From NCBI RefSeq assembly GCF_015704865.1, contig NZ_JADQTO010000006.1:1-64000 (forward strand): a stretch of 64,000 nucleotides of DNA. The letters are read 5' to 3'. This DNA comes from Actinoplanes aureus (GTDB lineage Bacteria; Actinomycetota; Actinomycetes; Mycobacteriales; Micromonosporaceae). The position numbers and the translations under genes are program-made. Shown one piece after another: positions 7,764 to 16,126 of the stretch (position 1 is the stretch's first letter; every line of letters starts with the position of its first letter). Under the pieces are notes generated by a model. The model was given only the letters and a program-made list of their open reading frames with translations, did no database searches and was not told where the DNA came from.

Positions 7764-8512
7764 GCCCGCAGCGCCAGCGGCACGAAGACCACCAGCAGGC
7801 CGGCCATCCAGGCCAGCGTCGCCGCCAGGTGCCCGGCCACCGGGCCGCCGATCAGCAGCCCGCGGATCGTCCCGACCAGCGGCGTGATCGGGTTGACCTG
7901 CACGAACGCCTGCAACCAGCCGGGCAGCGTCTCGGTCGCCACGTAGACGTTGCTGCCGAACGCGAGTGGCAGCACCAGCAGGAACATGATGCCCTGCACG
8001 GCGCCGGAGGTTCGGACCAGCATGCCGACCCAGACCGAGATCCAGCAGAAGCAGAGCCCGAACCCGATCGACAGCGCCACCGCGGCCAGCGCCGGGACGA
8101 ACCCGGTCTCCACCCGGAAGCCCATGATCGTGCCGAAGCCGAGCATCACCACGCAGACCGACAGGTAGCGCACCACGTCCGCGAGGACCGCGCCGACCAG
8201 CGGTGCCGACCGGGACACCGGCAGCGACCGGAACCGGTCGAAGACGCCCTTCTCGATGTCGGCGTTGAGGTTCTGGCCCAGCGCCACCCCGCCCATCGCC
8301 AGCGACTGCGCCAGCATGCCGGGTAACAGGAATTGCAGGTACGCGTGCCGGTCGCCGTCCGCGATCGCACCACCGAACAGGTACGTGAACAGCAGCAGGA
8401 AGATCACCGGCTGGATGGTGACGTCGATGAGCGCCTCGGGCGTCCGCAACGTCTTGATCAGGCTGCGCTGCGCCAGCGCGCCACTGTGCCGTGCCAGAGC
8501 CGTCGCGGTCAT
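7745..8512 (-). CDS. ABC-2 type exporter permease (DrrB-like)
   Basis: 255 residues with six predicted membrane helices and the ABC-2 permease signature region (FLLPGMLAQSLAMGG, then VNPITPLVGTIRGLL near the end). Together with the ATPase encoded upstream it should form an exporter of the DrrAB type, which pumps out hydrophobic drugs or self-made metabolites. Its ATG overlaps the ATPase stop codon (ATGA), indicating translational coupling. The substrate is unknown; the neighbouring AfsR-like regulator makes a secondary metabolite plausible. Confidence 0.92.
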   Translation of the reverse strand: MTATALARHSGALAQRSLIKTLRTPEALIDVTIQPVIFLLLFTYLFGGAIADGDRHAYLQFLLPGMLAQSLAMGGVALGQNLNADIEKGVFDRFRSLPVSRSAPLVGAVLADVVRYLSVCVVMLGFGTIMGFRVETGFVPALAAVALSIGFGLCFCWISVWVGMLVRTSGAVQGIMFLLVLPLAFGSNVYVATETLPGWLQAFVQVNPITPLVGTIRGLLIGGPVAGHLAATLAWMAGLLVVFVPLALRAYARRA

Positions 8513-9492
8513 ACCAGTTCCTCCGCCTTGACCGAACCCGTGAGGGTGTGGAAGACCTCGTCCAGGCTGGGCAGGTGCAGGGCCAGTTCGGTCACCTCGA
8601 CCCCGATCCGGCGCAGCTCGGGCACCACGTCGCCGAGCGCGGCGTCGCTGGTCACCGGCACCGACGCGGCTCCCGGCCGGCTGCCCGCCGCCGCGTCCTT
8701 GGTGGCCGTCGTGCCCGGTGCCGCCACCGCGTCCAGCACGTGCAGCACGTCCGGCAGCCGTTCCGGGTCGGCCGGCCGGACCCGCAGCGTCTGGCCACCG
8801 ACCCGGCGCTTCAGACCGTCCGCGGTGTCGTGCGCGATCACCCGCCCGTGGTCCACCACCACGATCTCGTCGGCGAGCGCGTCCGCCTCCTCCAGGTACT
8901 GGGTGGTCAGCAGCACGCTCGCACCCCGCGCCACCTGCGAGCGGACCACACCCCACATGTCCTCGCGCTTGGCCGGGTCGAGCCCGGTCGTCGGCTCGTC
9001 CAGGAAGATCACCTCGGGCCGGCCGACCAGGCTCGCCGCCAGGTCGAGGCGGCGGCGCATGCCACCCGAGTAGGTCTTGGCCGGCCGCTGCCCGGCCTCC
9101 GTCAGCTCGAACCAGGCCAGCAACTCGTCGGCCCGCAGCCGGGCCTGCTTGCCGGTCAGGTCCAGCAGACGACCGATCAACACCAGATTCTGTACGCCCG
9201 TCAGGTCCTCGTCGACCGACGCGTACTGACCGGTGAGGCCGATCCGGCGGCGTACCTCCTGGGGGTTCTTGAGCACGTCGACACCGGCCACGAACGCGCT
9301 GCCCTCGTCCGGCCGCAGCAGGGTGGCCAGTACGCGTACCGCGGTGGTCTTGCCGGCCCCGTTCGGCCCGAGCACGCCGAGCACGGTGCCCCGCCGCATG
9401 GCCAGGTCGACGCCGTCGAGCGCCTGCGTCTTGCCGAACCGTTTCCGCAGCCCTTCGGCGCGGACCACGAGATCTTCCACGATGTGTCGCAT
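8509..9492 (-). CDS. ABC exporter ATPase (DrrA-like)
   Basis: 327 residues. Walker A GPNGAGKT, the Q-loop region GLTGQYASVDEDLTG, signature YSGGMRRRLDLA, Walker B VIFLDEPTTGLD and switch histidine-equivalent LLTTQYLEEAD are all present, the last two characteristic of the daunorubicin-resistance (DrrA) subfamily. The DUF4162-like C-terminal region ends in LHLPSLDEVFHTLTG, also typical. It energises the permease encoded next. The ATG at 9492 sits directly behind GGAGGG, an unusually short spacing; GTG at 9480 is an alternative start 4 codons downstream. Confidence 0.93.
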   Translation of the reverse strand: MRHIVEDLVVRAEGLRKRFGKTQALDGVDLAMRRGTVLGVLGPNGAGKTTAVRVLATLLRPDEGSAFVAGVDVLKNPQEVRRRIGLTGQYASVDEDLTGVQNLVLIGRLLDLTGKQARLRADELLAWFELTEAGQRPAKTYSGGMRRRLDLAASLVGRPEVIFLDEPTTGLDPAKREDMWGVVRSQVARGASVLLTTQYLEEADALADEIVVVDHGRVIAHDTADGLKRRVGGQTLRVRPADPERLPDVLHVLDAVAAPGTTATKDAAAGSRPGAASVPVTSDAALGDVVPELRRIGVEVTELALHLPSLDEVFHTLTGSVKAEELV

Positions 9493-9692
9493 CCCTCCGT
9501 GTGTGCCGGGCGGATCGCCGCCCGGCTGTCTCAGAGGTTCGCGGGTCGCGCTGGCACGGTCCGCACACGCCGCTGTCAGCCGCCGCATGCCGCTGTCACC
9601 CCGCTTGTGCGACGACTTTTGCGGTTCTGAAGGACCCCGGTACCGTGTTCCTTCTGGCAGTCGTCGCAATTCGCCGCCGATCGGATCGGTCA

Positions 9693-10541
9693 ATGCCATA
9701 TTCGTCGCAGAATCTCGGCGATCCGCCGAAGCGAGCCGTCGGACCCGATGATTCCTATTGGGTGACCATCGAGCAGGACTCCCGGATATTGGGCGGTGGG
9801 TTCCTGCTCTCACCGGCGTACGTGCTGACGGCTGCCCACTGCGTCCGCGAGGCCTGGGCCGCGGACCGGCCGGACGTGCAGCTCGCCGGTGCCGGCCGGA
9901 GCGCGGTTCCGGCGCAGGTGATCGAGGTGCTGCCGGAACCCGATCTCGCGCTGGTCGAGGTGGCCGGGCTCGACTTCGCCGGTGTGGGCGTTCCGGACAC
10001 CGACCGATGCCAGAAGGACGACCTGTGGTCAGCGCCCTATCGGCCGTCCGACGGGGACGCCCTTCTCTACGGCTTCGTGGAGAACGGCGAGATGGACTTT
10101 CAGGCCGCGTCGGGTGCCCTGATCCGGGCGCTGCAACTGCGTGCCAACTCATCGTTCGGCGACTATTCCGGCTACTCCGGCGGCCCGGTGGAGCGCCATG
10201 CCTCCGGCTCCCGGACCCTGGTGGGCCTGCTGATCGAGCAGTACCCGGATCGGCACAGTCCGGATCGCGCCGCGCCCGTCCTGTTCGCCGCCACCATTCA
10301 GGAGGCGCTGCGCCAGTTCACCCGGTTCCGTGACCTGCTACAGGTGGCGACTCTCTTCGGTGAGACGGCCGCGCCCGAGCGGAGCGTCCTGAGCGACGCG
10401 GCGAAACTCACCATGGCCAAGGCCGACCAGGTTCTGGAGTACCTCCGGGACGGCGTGCAGGCCGGGACGGTCGACATCGCGGTCAGCTGCCAGATGCAGG
10501 TCAAGGTCCTGAACCGTGTGATCGAGGAGGCCTTCGAGTGA
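9693..10541 (+). CDS. Cytoplasmic trypsin-like serine protease of a three-gene conflict-type system
   Basis: 282 residues. A chymotrypsin-fold peptidase occupies about residues 15-210, with the triad visible as H49 (LTAAHC), D84 (EPDLALVEV) and S162 (GYSGGPV). There is no signal peptide or membrane helix, so it should act inside the cell, unlike most bacterial trypsin homologues. Residues 215-282 form a helical tail that could bind a partner. Proteases of this kind occur in the predicted NTP-dependent or regulated conflict systems of multicellular actinobacteria, where they are paired with sensor and adaptor domains. Its stop overlaps the next start (GTGA), so it is co-translated with the TPR-S1 chimera. 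Start chosen as the ATG giving an intact fold; no clear ribosome binding site precedes it. Confidence 0.88.
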   Translation: MPYSSQNLGDPPKRAVGPDDSYWVTIEQDSRILGGGFLLSPAYVLTAAHCVREAWAADRPDVQLAGAGRSAVPAQVIEVLPEPDLALVEVAGLDFAGVGVPDTDRCQKDDLWSAPYRPSDGDALLYGFVENGEMDFQAASGALIRALQLRANSSFGDYSGYSGGPVERHASGSRTLVGLLIEQYPDRHSPDRAAPVLFAATIQEALRQFTRFRDLLQVATLFGETAAPERSVLSDAAKLTMAKADQVLEYLRDGVQAGTVDIAVSCQMQVKVLNRVIEEAFE

Positions 10542-13060
10542 GGTATCCGCTCGCCGGTCTGATAACCCATGCCGAACGTGAGCTGCTGTCGGGCGACACC
10601 GACGCGATAGGGCGCGAATTTCTCCGGGTAAGCGTCCCTGGTGCGATCCTCGAGACCGACCCGGCGCGGCCGGCCATCGACGACTGGTGCTATCTGGCCG
10701 GCCTTCTGTCGGGACTCGGCAATACCGATCTGGCGGTGGACGCGCTCCAGGCACTGGGGGCCCGGAGCGCGGATCCGGCGGTGCGGGCACGACTCAGCAA
10801 CCTGCGCGGAGTGCTGCTGACCGAGGCCGGACGCCTGCACGAGGCCCGTGCCGCGTTCCAGGACGCGTTGATCGACATCGCCGGTGACCCGGTGGCCGCC
10901 TACCGGACCTACGCGAACCTGGCGGCGCTGGAATTCCAGCTGGGTGATCCGGCACAGGCCGAGACACTCGCCGCACGCGCCGAGTTCTCGGCTCTGGACC
11001 TGCCGGTGGACCCGAGGTGCACCTTCACGATCCAGATGACGAAGCTTCAGGTCGTCGTGCTGCGCGAGGACGGGGGGATGGCGGAGAGCACGGTCCGGTT
11101 GCTCGCCGCGGCATGCGAGAAGGTGCTCGCTTCTCTGCCCGCGCAGCATCCGACCGCGGTGGCGGCGATCGCCGACCTCGCCTTCGCACGGTTCCAGGCC
11201 GCCCGCCTGGCCGGCACGAACCCGCCGCTCCCGCCCCTGGTCTCGGTGCTCGGTGTCGCCGTGCAGATGCTCGGCGCGATGCTGGGCGCCGACCATCCCC
11301 GCGTGCTGCTGAGCCGCGTGCGCCAGCACGAGTGCGACCTCCATGTCGGGGTCAGCCGGGGTAGCGAGGACATCTGCCGCCGGGTGGCCGCCGACACGGC
11401 ACGCACGGTCGAGCGGTCGATTCTCCGGCTCGGGTTCAAACACCCGCAGACGCTGATGGCCAGGGCGCAGGCCGGCCGGGCCGGCCTGGCGGTGGCCCGT
11501 CTGGACGAGTCACCGGCGTCGCTGCGGAGTGTGGCCGCCGACCTCAGCCAGGTCGCGGACCAGGCCGCCGAGGTGCTCGGATCCGAACACCCGGTGCCGG
11601 CGATGCTGCTGGCCGACAGCGCGGTCGCCGAACTCGAGCTGGCCACCCGCCTGCGATCCGTCGCGCTCGCCCGCCGCGCCGGGGAGGCGCTCGCCACGGC
11701 CGCCGACCGGGCCGGCCGGCTTCTGGGCGCGGAGCACTCCACCACCGTCCTGGTCGGCCGGACGCTGACCGCCTGCCGGCGCCTGGTCGGGGCCGCCGAC
11801 GACGAGAACGGGGACGGCCGCGAAGAGGGGACGGTGCTCGCTCCGCCGCGGGAGGTGTTCGGGACCGAGCCGGGTCTCGTCGAGCTGTGGGAGTCGGTGG
11901 AGGCCTCGCTGCGGGCGGCGCCGGCCGCCGACGGCCTTCCCTCGGAGGCGGCCCTGCTCCTATCGAGGAAGCAGGCCGACTTCGAACGTGCCTGGGCCGC
12001 CATCGAGAAGGTCAAGGAGGACGACGGTGTCGTCCGTGGCGAGGTGGTCGAGGTCGTCAAGGGCGGTCTCATCCTCGACATCGGCCTGCGTGGCTTCCTG
12101 CCGGCCTCCCTCGTGGAGCCGCGGCGGGTCCGTGACCTGCGGCCCTACCTGGGCCGGGAGCTCGAGGTGAAGGTCATCGAGCTGGACAAGAGCCGCAACA
12201 ACGTGATCCTGTCCCGCCGCGCCTGGCTCGAGCAGACCCGGTCCGAGATTCGCGGCGAGCTCCTCCACAAGCTCCAGTCGGGCCAGATCCGCAAGGGCGT
12301 GGTCTCCTCCATTGTCAACTTCGGCGCGTTCGTGGACCTCGGTGGCGTGGACGGGCTGGTCCACATCTCCGAGCTGTCGTGGACGCCGGTCCGGCACCCA
12401 TCCGAGGCGGTACGGGTCGGCCAGGAGGTCGAGGTCGAGGTGGTCGGCGTCGACCTGGGCCGCGAGCGCGTCTCGCTGTCGCTCAAGGCGACACAGGACG
12501 ACCCGTGGCACCGGTTCGCGCGGACTCACGCGATCGGCCAGATCGTGCGCGGCCAGGTCACCAGGCTGGCTCCGTTCGGTGCGTTCATCCGCGTCGACGA
12601 CGGCATCGAGGGCCTGGCGCACGTGTCCGAACTGGCCGGGCGCCGCGTGGAGCTGCCCGAGCAGGTGGTGCGTGCCGGGCAGGAACTGCTGGTCAAGGTG
12701 ATCGACATCGACCTGGAACGCCGCCGGATCTCGCTGTCGCTCAAGCAGGCCGACGAGGACTACCTCGCCGAGGAGGAGTATTTCGACCCGGCCCTCTACG
12801 GCATGCCGGCCACCTACGACGACGACGGCAACTACATCTATCCGGAGGGCTTCGACCCGGACACCGGCGAGTGGATGGAGGGCGCCGACGAGCAGCGCGT
12901 GGCCTGGGAGGAGCAGTACGCGCGGGCACGCGAGTTGTGGGAGGCACACGGACGGCAGGTCCAGACACTCCACGCCCGGCCGGAACCCGAGGCGGGCGCG
13001 CTGTCGGTGGAGGAGTCGCTCCAGGCGCTCCGGGACCGGCTCGCCGACGGGAGGGACTGA
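10538..13060 (+). CDS. Chimera: TPR (kinesin-light-chain-like) repeats fused to ribosomal protein S1 domains 2-4
   Basis: 840 residues in two unlike halves. Residues 1-465 are helical, with repeated LGxxHPxT-type signatures (LGADHPRVL, LGFKHPQTL, LGSEHPVPA, LGAEHSTTV) of TPR_10/12 repeats. From about residue 473 the protein follows housekeeping actinobacterial RpsA: the linker after S1 domain 1 (FERAWAAIEKVKEDDGVV), domain 2 (495-565), domain 3 (582-647), domain 4 (667-736), then the S1-specific tail FDPALYGM and YIYPEGFDP and even its terminal ALRDRLADG. RpsA's first S1 domain is missing. Domains 3 and 4 keep the FGAFV/FGAFI RNA-binding face. It probably binds RNA or ribosome-linked targets while the TPR half senses or scaffolds. 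It is coupled by GTGA overlap to the protease gene and lies 2 nt before the Trypco1 gene. The role is inferred, not known. Confidence 0.88.
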   Translation: MRYPLAGLITHAERELLSGDTDAIGREFLRVSVPGAILETDPARPAIDDWCYLAGLLSGLGNTDLAVDALQALGARSADPAVRARLSNLRGVLLTEAGRLHEARAAFQDALIDIAGDPVAAYRTYANLAALEFQLGDPAQAETLAARAEFSALDLPVDPRCTFTIQMTKLQVVVLREDGGMAESTVRLLAAACEKVLASLPAQHPTAVAAIADLAFARFQAARLAGTNPPLPPLVSVLGVAVQMLGAMLGADHPRVLLSRVRQHECDLHVGVSRGSEDICRRVAADTARTVERSILRLGFKHPQTLMARAQAGRAGLAVARLDESPASLRSVAADLSQVADQAAEVLGSEHPVPAMLLADSAVAELELATRLRSVALARRAGEALATAADRAGRLLGAEHSTTVLVGRTLTACRRLVGAADDENGDGREEGTVLAPPREVFGTEPGLVELWESVEASLRAAPAADGLPSEAALLLSRKQADFERAWAAIEKVKEDDGVVRGEVVEVVKGGLILDIGLRGFLPASLVEPRRVRDLRPYLGRELEVKVIELDKSRNNVILSRRAWLEQTRSEIRGELLHKLQSGQIRKGVVSSIVNFGAFVDLGGVDGLVHISELSWTPVRHPSEAVRVGQEVEVEVVGVDLGRERVSLSLKATQDDPWHRFARTHAIGQIVRGQVTRLAPFGAFIRVDDGIEGLAHVSELAGRRVELPEQVVRAGQELLVKVIDIDLERRRISLSLKQADEDYLAEEEYFDPALYGMPATYDDDGNYIYPEGFDPDTGEWMEGADEQRVAWEEQYARARELWEAHGRQVQTLHARPEPEAGALSVEESLQALRDRLADGRD

Positions 13061-13062
13061 GG

Positions 13063-13359
13063 ATGACCGACATCAGCATCGAGGTGGTCGACTCGGACGG
13101 CGCCCGGCGGCGGCAGATCAATCCGCGGCACCGCGAGATCCGGACCTTCACCGAGCGCCGCGCGGACCTGGAGGAGGTCATCGCCACCGCGATCGGCATC
13201 GGCGAGAGCGCGGCGAAGCATCTCTCCGAACAGGGCGAGGGCACCCTGAGCGTCGAGATCAAACTCGGCATCGCGCTCGCCGGTGACGGCGGCGCCCTGA
13301 TCACCGGTCCGGCCACGGACGGAGCCATCCAGCTCACCCTCAAGGTGGAGCGGCGGTGA
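13063..13359 (+). CDS. Trypsin-co-occurring domain (Trypco1-like) protein
   Basis: 98 residues, a single small domain. The C-terminal half, with VEIKLGIALAGDGGALI followed by IQLTLKVERR, matches the pattern of Trypco1, a domain named for its frequent linkage to trypsin-like proteases in predicted bacterial conflict systems. It may hold the protease inactive or connect it to a sensor; this is inference from the association. The ATG lies 2 nt after the stop of the chimera gene, with GGGAGGGACTGAGG in front, so all three genes form one transcription unit. The assignment rests on sequence pattern and context. Confidence 0.8.
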   Translation: MTDISIEVVDSDGARRRQINPRHREIRTFTERRADLEEVIATAIGIGESAAKHLSEQGEGTLSVEIKLGIALAGDGGALITGPATDGAIQLTLKVERR

Positions 13360-13360
13360 C

Positions 13361-13864
13361 CTAGGCAGTGGCGGCCGGGCGGGGAACCGGCTGCGGGGCG
13401 TACTCGGGCAGGCCGAACTCGGCCCGCGCCGCCCGCTGGAAGCCGGTGTGCGCCTGGTTGCAGGCCTGATCCGTGGCCGGCCAGTCGGCCGCCGGATCAC
13501 CCCAGAGCCGCTGCGCCGCCGCCAGCATCCGGTCGAGCGCCGCCGAGGTGCCGCGATCCTTGGCGATCAGGGCCGCGGCACTGTAGGCGGCCAGGAAGTC
13601 GGTGCCGCGTGCGTCGGCGAGCCCGGCGGTGACGGCGGGCCGCCCGCGGGTGTCGAAGCCGTCCCAGAGCAGGTAGAACGTCTCCGACACCTTCGCGTAC
13701 GACTTGTGGCGGGCGTCGTCCCACTGGCGGCGGGAGCTGGACCGGGCGTTCAGCGCCTGTCCGACGAGGTTCGCCAGGAAGGCGCCGAGGATCGCCCCGA
13801 AGGCGCCGACCGTTGCGGCGGCCAGAACGGCCTGCGGCTGCGTCAGCGTGTCCCAGAAGTTCAC
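13361..13864 (-). CDS. Hypothetical protein with N-terminal membrane helix
   Basis: 167 residues, not recognised. An N-terminal hydrophobic segment (about residues 12-36, VLAAATVGAFGAILGAFLAN) is followed by a soluble, largely helical domain rich in Ala, Arg and Trp, so it is probably anchored with the bulk in the cytoplasm. It is convergent with the Trypco1 gene; only one base separates the two stop codons, leaving no room for a terminator. The GTG start at 13864 is preceded by GAGGG at very short distance. It diverges from the G6PDH-like gene over 80 bp. Whether it belongs to the neighbouring three-gene system cannot be told. Confidence 0.72.
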   Translation of the reverse strand: MNFWDTLTQPQAVLAAATVGAFGAILGAFLANLVGQALNARSSSRRQWDDARHKSYAKVSETFYLLWDGFDTRGRPAVTAGLADARGTDFLAAYSAAALIAKDRGTSAALDRMLAAAQRLWGDPAADWPATDQACNQAHTGFQRAARAEFGLPEYAPQPVPRPAATA

Positions 13865-13944
13865 GCCCTCATGCTAGGAGCCGGGGACGGATCGAGGCGG
13901 GTCGAGCCCGAGTACCGCCCGGCCGGTGCGGGTACCGGGAGTCC

Positions 13945-15306
13945 ATGACGGACCAGACTCTGATCATCCTGGGCGCCAGCGGCGACCTGACCGCCCGGCT
14001 GCTGCTTCCCGGCCTGGGCGCGCTGCTCGCGACCGGCCAGGTACCCGGGCTGTCGCTGATCGGCGCGGCCCGCGACGACTGGGACGACGATCATTGGCGC
14101 CGCCGGGTCGCTGAGTCGTTCGGCGACGGCGTGGCCACCGACGTGGCCGAGCGGGCCCGCTACCTGCCGACCGACGTCACGAAGGCCGACGACCTGCGGC
14201 GGGTCCTCGGCGAGGCGAACGGCCCGGTGGCGATCTTCTTCGCGCTGCCGCCCGCGATCACCGCCCGGGCCTGCGACGCCCTGCTCGACGTCGAATTGCC
14301 CGAAGGCACCCGCCTGGTCCTGGAGAAGCCGTTCGGCATCGACGGCGACGCCGCGGCCGCGCTGAACAGCGTGCTCGCCCGGTTGGCGCCCGAGGAGCGC
14401 ATCCACCGGGTGGACCACTTCCTCGGCAAGTCCACCGTGCTCAACATCCTCGGACTGCGCTTCGCCAACCGGATCTTCGAGCCGCTGCTCGACGCCGGCC
14501 ATGTCGCCTCGGTCGACATCGTCTTCGACGAGAAGCTCGCCCTCGAAGGCCGGGCCGGCTACTACGACCACGCCGGCGCGCTCGCCGACATGATCCAGAG
14601 CCACCTGCTGCAGATCCTCGCGCTGCTCGCCATGGAGGCGCCGACCACTCTGGAGGCCGGGGAGTTCCGCGACCGCAAGGCCGACGTGCTGCGCGCCACC
14701 CGGTTGTGGAGCAAGGATCCGGCGGCCTGCAGCCGCCGGGCCCGGTACACCGCCGGCGAGCTGGACGGTCGCGACCTTCCGGCGTACGCGGACGAGCCCG
14801 GCGTCGACGAGTCCCGCGGCACCGAGACGCTCGCCGAGCTGGTCGTCACGGTGGACACCTGGCGCTGGGCCGGGGTGCCGTTCCGGCTGCGCTCCGGCAA
14901 GGCGGTCGGGAACAGCCGCAAGGAGGCCGTGATCACCTTCAAGCACCCGCCCCGGATCCCGGACGGCCTGCGCGGCTGCGACCAGCCGGACCGGCTGCGC
15001 ATCGGCTTCGGCCCGGACCGGCTCGCCGTCGACTTCAACATCAACGGCCCGGGTGACCCGTTCGAGCTGGACGCGGTCAGCCTGGAGGCGGCCTTCGGCC
15101 CCGGCGACCTCCCGCCGTACGGCGAGGTGCTGCGCGGCGTCTTCGACAACGATCCGACCCTGTCGGTACGCGGTGACACGGCCGAGCAGTGCTGGCGCAT
15201 CGTCGAGCCGGTGGTCTCCGCCTGGCGTGCCGGCGACGTGCCGCTCCTGGAGTACCCGGCCGGCAGCGACGGCCCGGCCGACTCGCTGCTCAGCGAGTCG
15301 CCGTGA
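13945..15306 (+). CDS. zwf: Glucose-6-phosphate dehydrogenase family protein
   Basis: 453 residues. N-terminal Rossmann domain with GASGDLTARLL binding NADP+, the substrate motif EKPFG, and the active-site signature RVDHFLGK carrying the catalytic Asp-His. The C-terminal G6PD_C domain contains FRLRSGKAV. It would oxidise glucose 6-phosphate to 6-phosphogluconolactone, the entry to the oxidative pentose phosphate pathway. The canonical DHYLGKE is changed to DHFLGKS, and the gene stands apart from tal/tkt/opcA, so this is probably a secondary paralogue rather than the housekeeping enzyme. GGGAG precedes the ATG. Its 3' end overlaps the convergent methyltransferase gene by 17 bp. Confidence 0.88.
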   Translation: MTDQTLIILGASGDLTARLLLPGLGALLATGQVPGLSLIGAARDDWDDDHWRRRVAESFGDGVATDVAERARYLPTDVTKADDLRRVLGEANGPVAIFFALPPAITARACDALLDVELPEGTRLVLEKPFGIDGDAAAALNSVLARLAPEERIHRVDHFLGKSTVLNILGLRFANRIFEPLLDAGHVASVDIVFDEKLALEGRAGYYDHAGALADMIQSHLLQILALLAMEAPTTLEAGEFRDRKADVLRATRLWSKDPAACSRRARYTAGELDGRDLPAYADEPGVDESRGTETLAELVVTVDTWRWAGVPFRLRSGKAVGNSRKEAVITFKHPPRIPDGLRGCDQPDRLRIGFGPDRLAVDFNINGPGDPFELDAVSLEAAFGPGDLPPYGEVLRGVFDNDPTLSVRGDTAEQCWRIVEPVVSAWRAGDVPLLEYPAGSDGPADSLLSESP

Positions 15307-16078
15307 CGGCCACCGTCGTGTACGACACGACGAAGCTGTCCTCGAGCGCGGCGCCGACCGCGTCGAGGATTCCGGCCAGTTGCCGCGGCGGCAGCCGGGT
15401 CAGAATGCCGGAGGTCGGCAGCTGATCGAGCCACTCGGCGCGGGTGTACCGCCGCTCCCAGCGAAGCTGCCACTGCTCCGGCTCGGTGAACCCGCCGGTC
15501 CGCCGGATCCCGTCGGCTGCCTTGTCGAGCAGCAGCTGATAGCCGTCCAGAGCGGTACGCCCCGGCCGCGGGGTCAGGTCGAACGGCGAATCCGGGAGCA
15601 TCCGCCGGACCGCCGCCCCGAGCGCCTCGGTGGCCGCGGCGGGTGGCTCCGGCACGTGCCAGAACGCGGCGAGCAGGCCACCCGGGCGCAGGATCCGGGC
15701 CGCCTTTGCCGCGCCGGCGACCGGATCGACCCAGTGCCACGCCGTGCCGGCGACCACCGCGTCGAACCGGCGCCCGGCCGGATCCCAGTCCTCGAAGGTC
15801 GCCGTCTCGACCGGCAGCCCCCGGTCCCGGGCGAACCGGGCCATCCGCTCGTCCGGCTCGACCCCGAGCACCCGGCATCCGGCCGCCTGGAACTGCCGCG
15901 CGGCCGTACCGGTGCCGCAGCCGACGTCGGCCACCTCGGGCCCGGGCGCCGCGGCGACGATCCGGGCGATCAGTTCCGTGGGATAGGCCGGCCGGGTCCG
16001 GTCGTATCGCTCGGCGTCCGCACCGAACGACTCGGCGATCCGCCGCTGCTCGTGCGGGGTGCTCGGTAGAGTGGGCAT
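15290..16078 (-). CDS. Class I SAM-dependent methyltransferase
   Basis: 262 residues. Motif I VADVGCGTGTA, the acidic residue ending strand 2 (GVEPDE) and the AGTAWHWVDP segment place it in the Methyltransf_11/UbiE-like group; WHWVD is common in small-molecule methyltransferases of actinomycetes. The substrate is unknown. It is divergent from the TetR gene, and two palindromic operators cover its start codon region, so it is very likely the target of that repressor. No strong ribosome binding site is visible before the ATG, since the operator occupies the place; a leaderless or near-leaderless message is possible. Confidence 0.88.
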   Translation of the reverse strand: MPTLPSTPHEQRRIAESFGADAERYDRTRPAYPTELIARIVAAAPGPEVADVGCGTGTAARQFQAAGCRVLGVEPDERMARFARDRGLPVETATFEDWDPAGRRFDAVVAGTAWHWVDPVAGAAKAARILRPGGLLAAFWHVPEPPAAATEALGAAVRRMLPDSPFDLTPRPGRTALDGYQLLLDKAADGIRRTGGFTEPEQWQLRWERRYTRAEWLDQLPTSGILTRLPPRQLAGILDAVGAALEDSFVVSYTTVAVTATR

Positions 16079-16106
16079 GCGCCCACCATAGTGGGCAAGC
16101 GCCCAC
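16071..16106. promoter_or_regulatory. Tandem palindromic operators of the TetR regulator
   Basis: GTGGGCATGCGCCCAC at 16071-16086 and GTGGGCAAGCGCCCAC at 16091-16106 share the form GTGGGC-N2-GC-GCCCAC and are spaced 20 bp, two helical turns. The first covers the methyltransferase start codon and the second lies 20 bp before the tetR start. This is the expected layout for one repressor controlling itself and its divergent neighbour. Confidence 0.8.
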
Positions 16107-16126
16107 TCAAGGAAGGGGAGTCTTCG

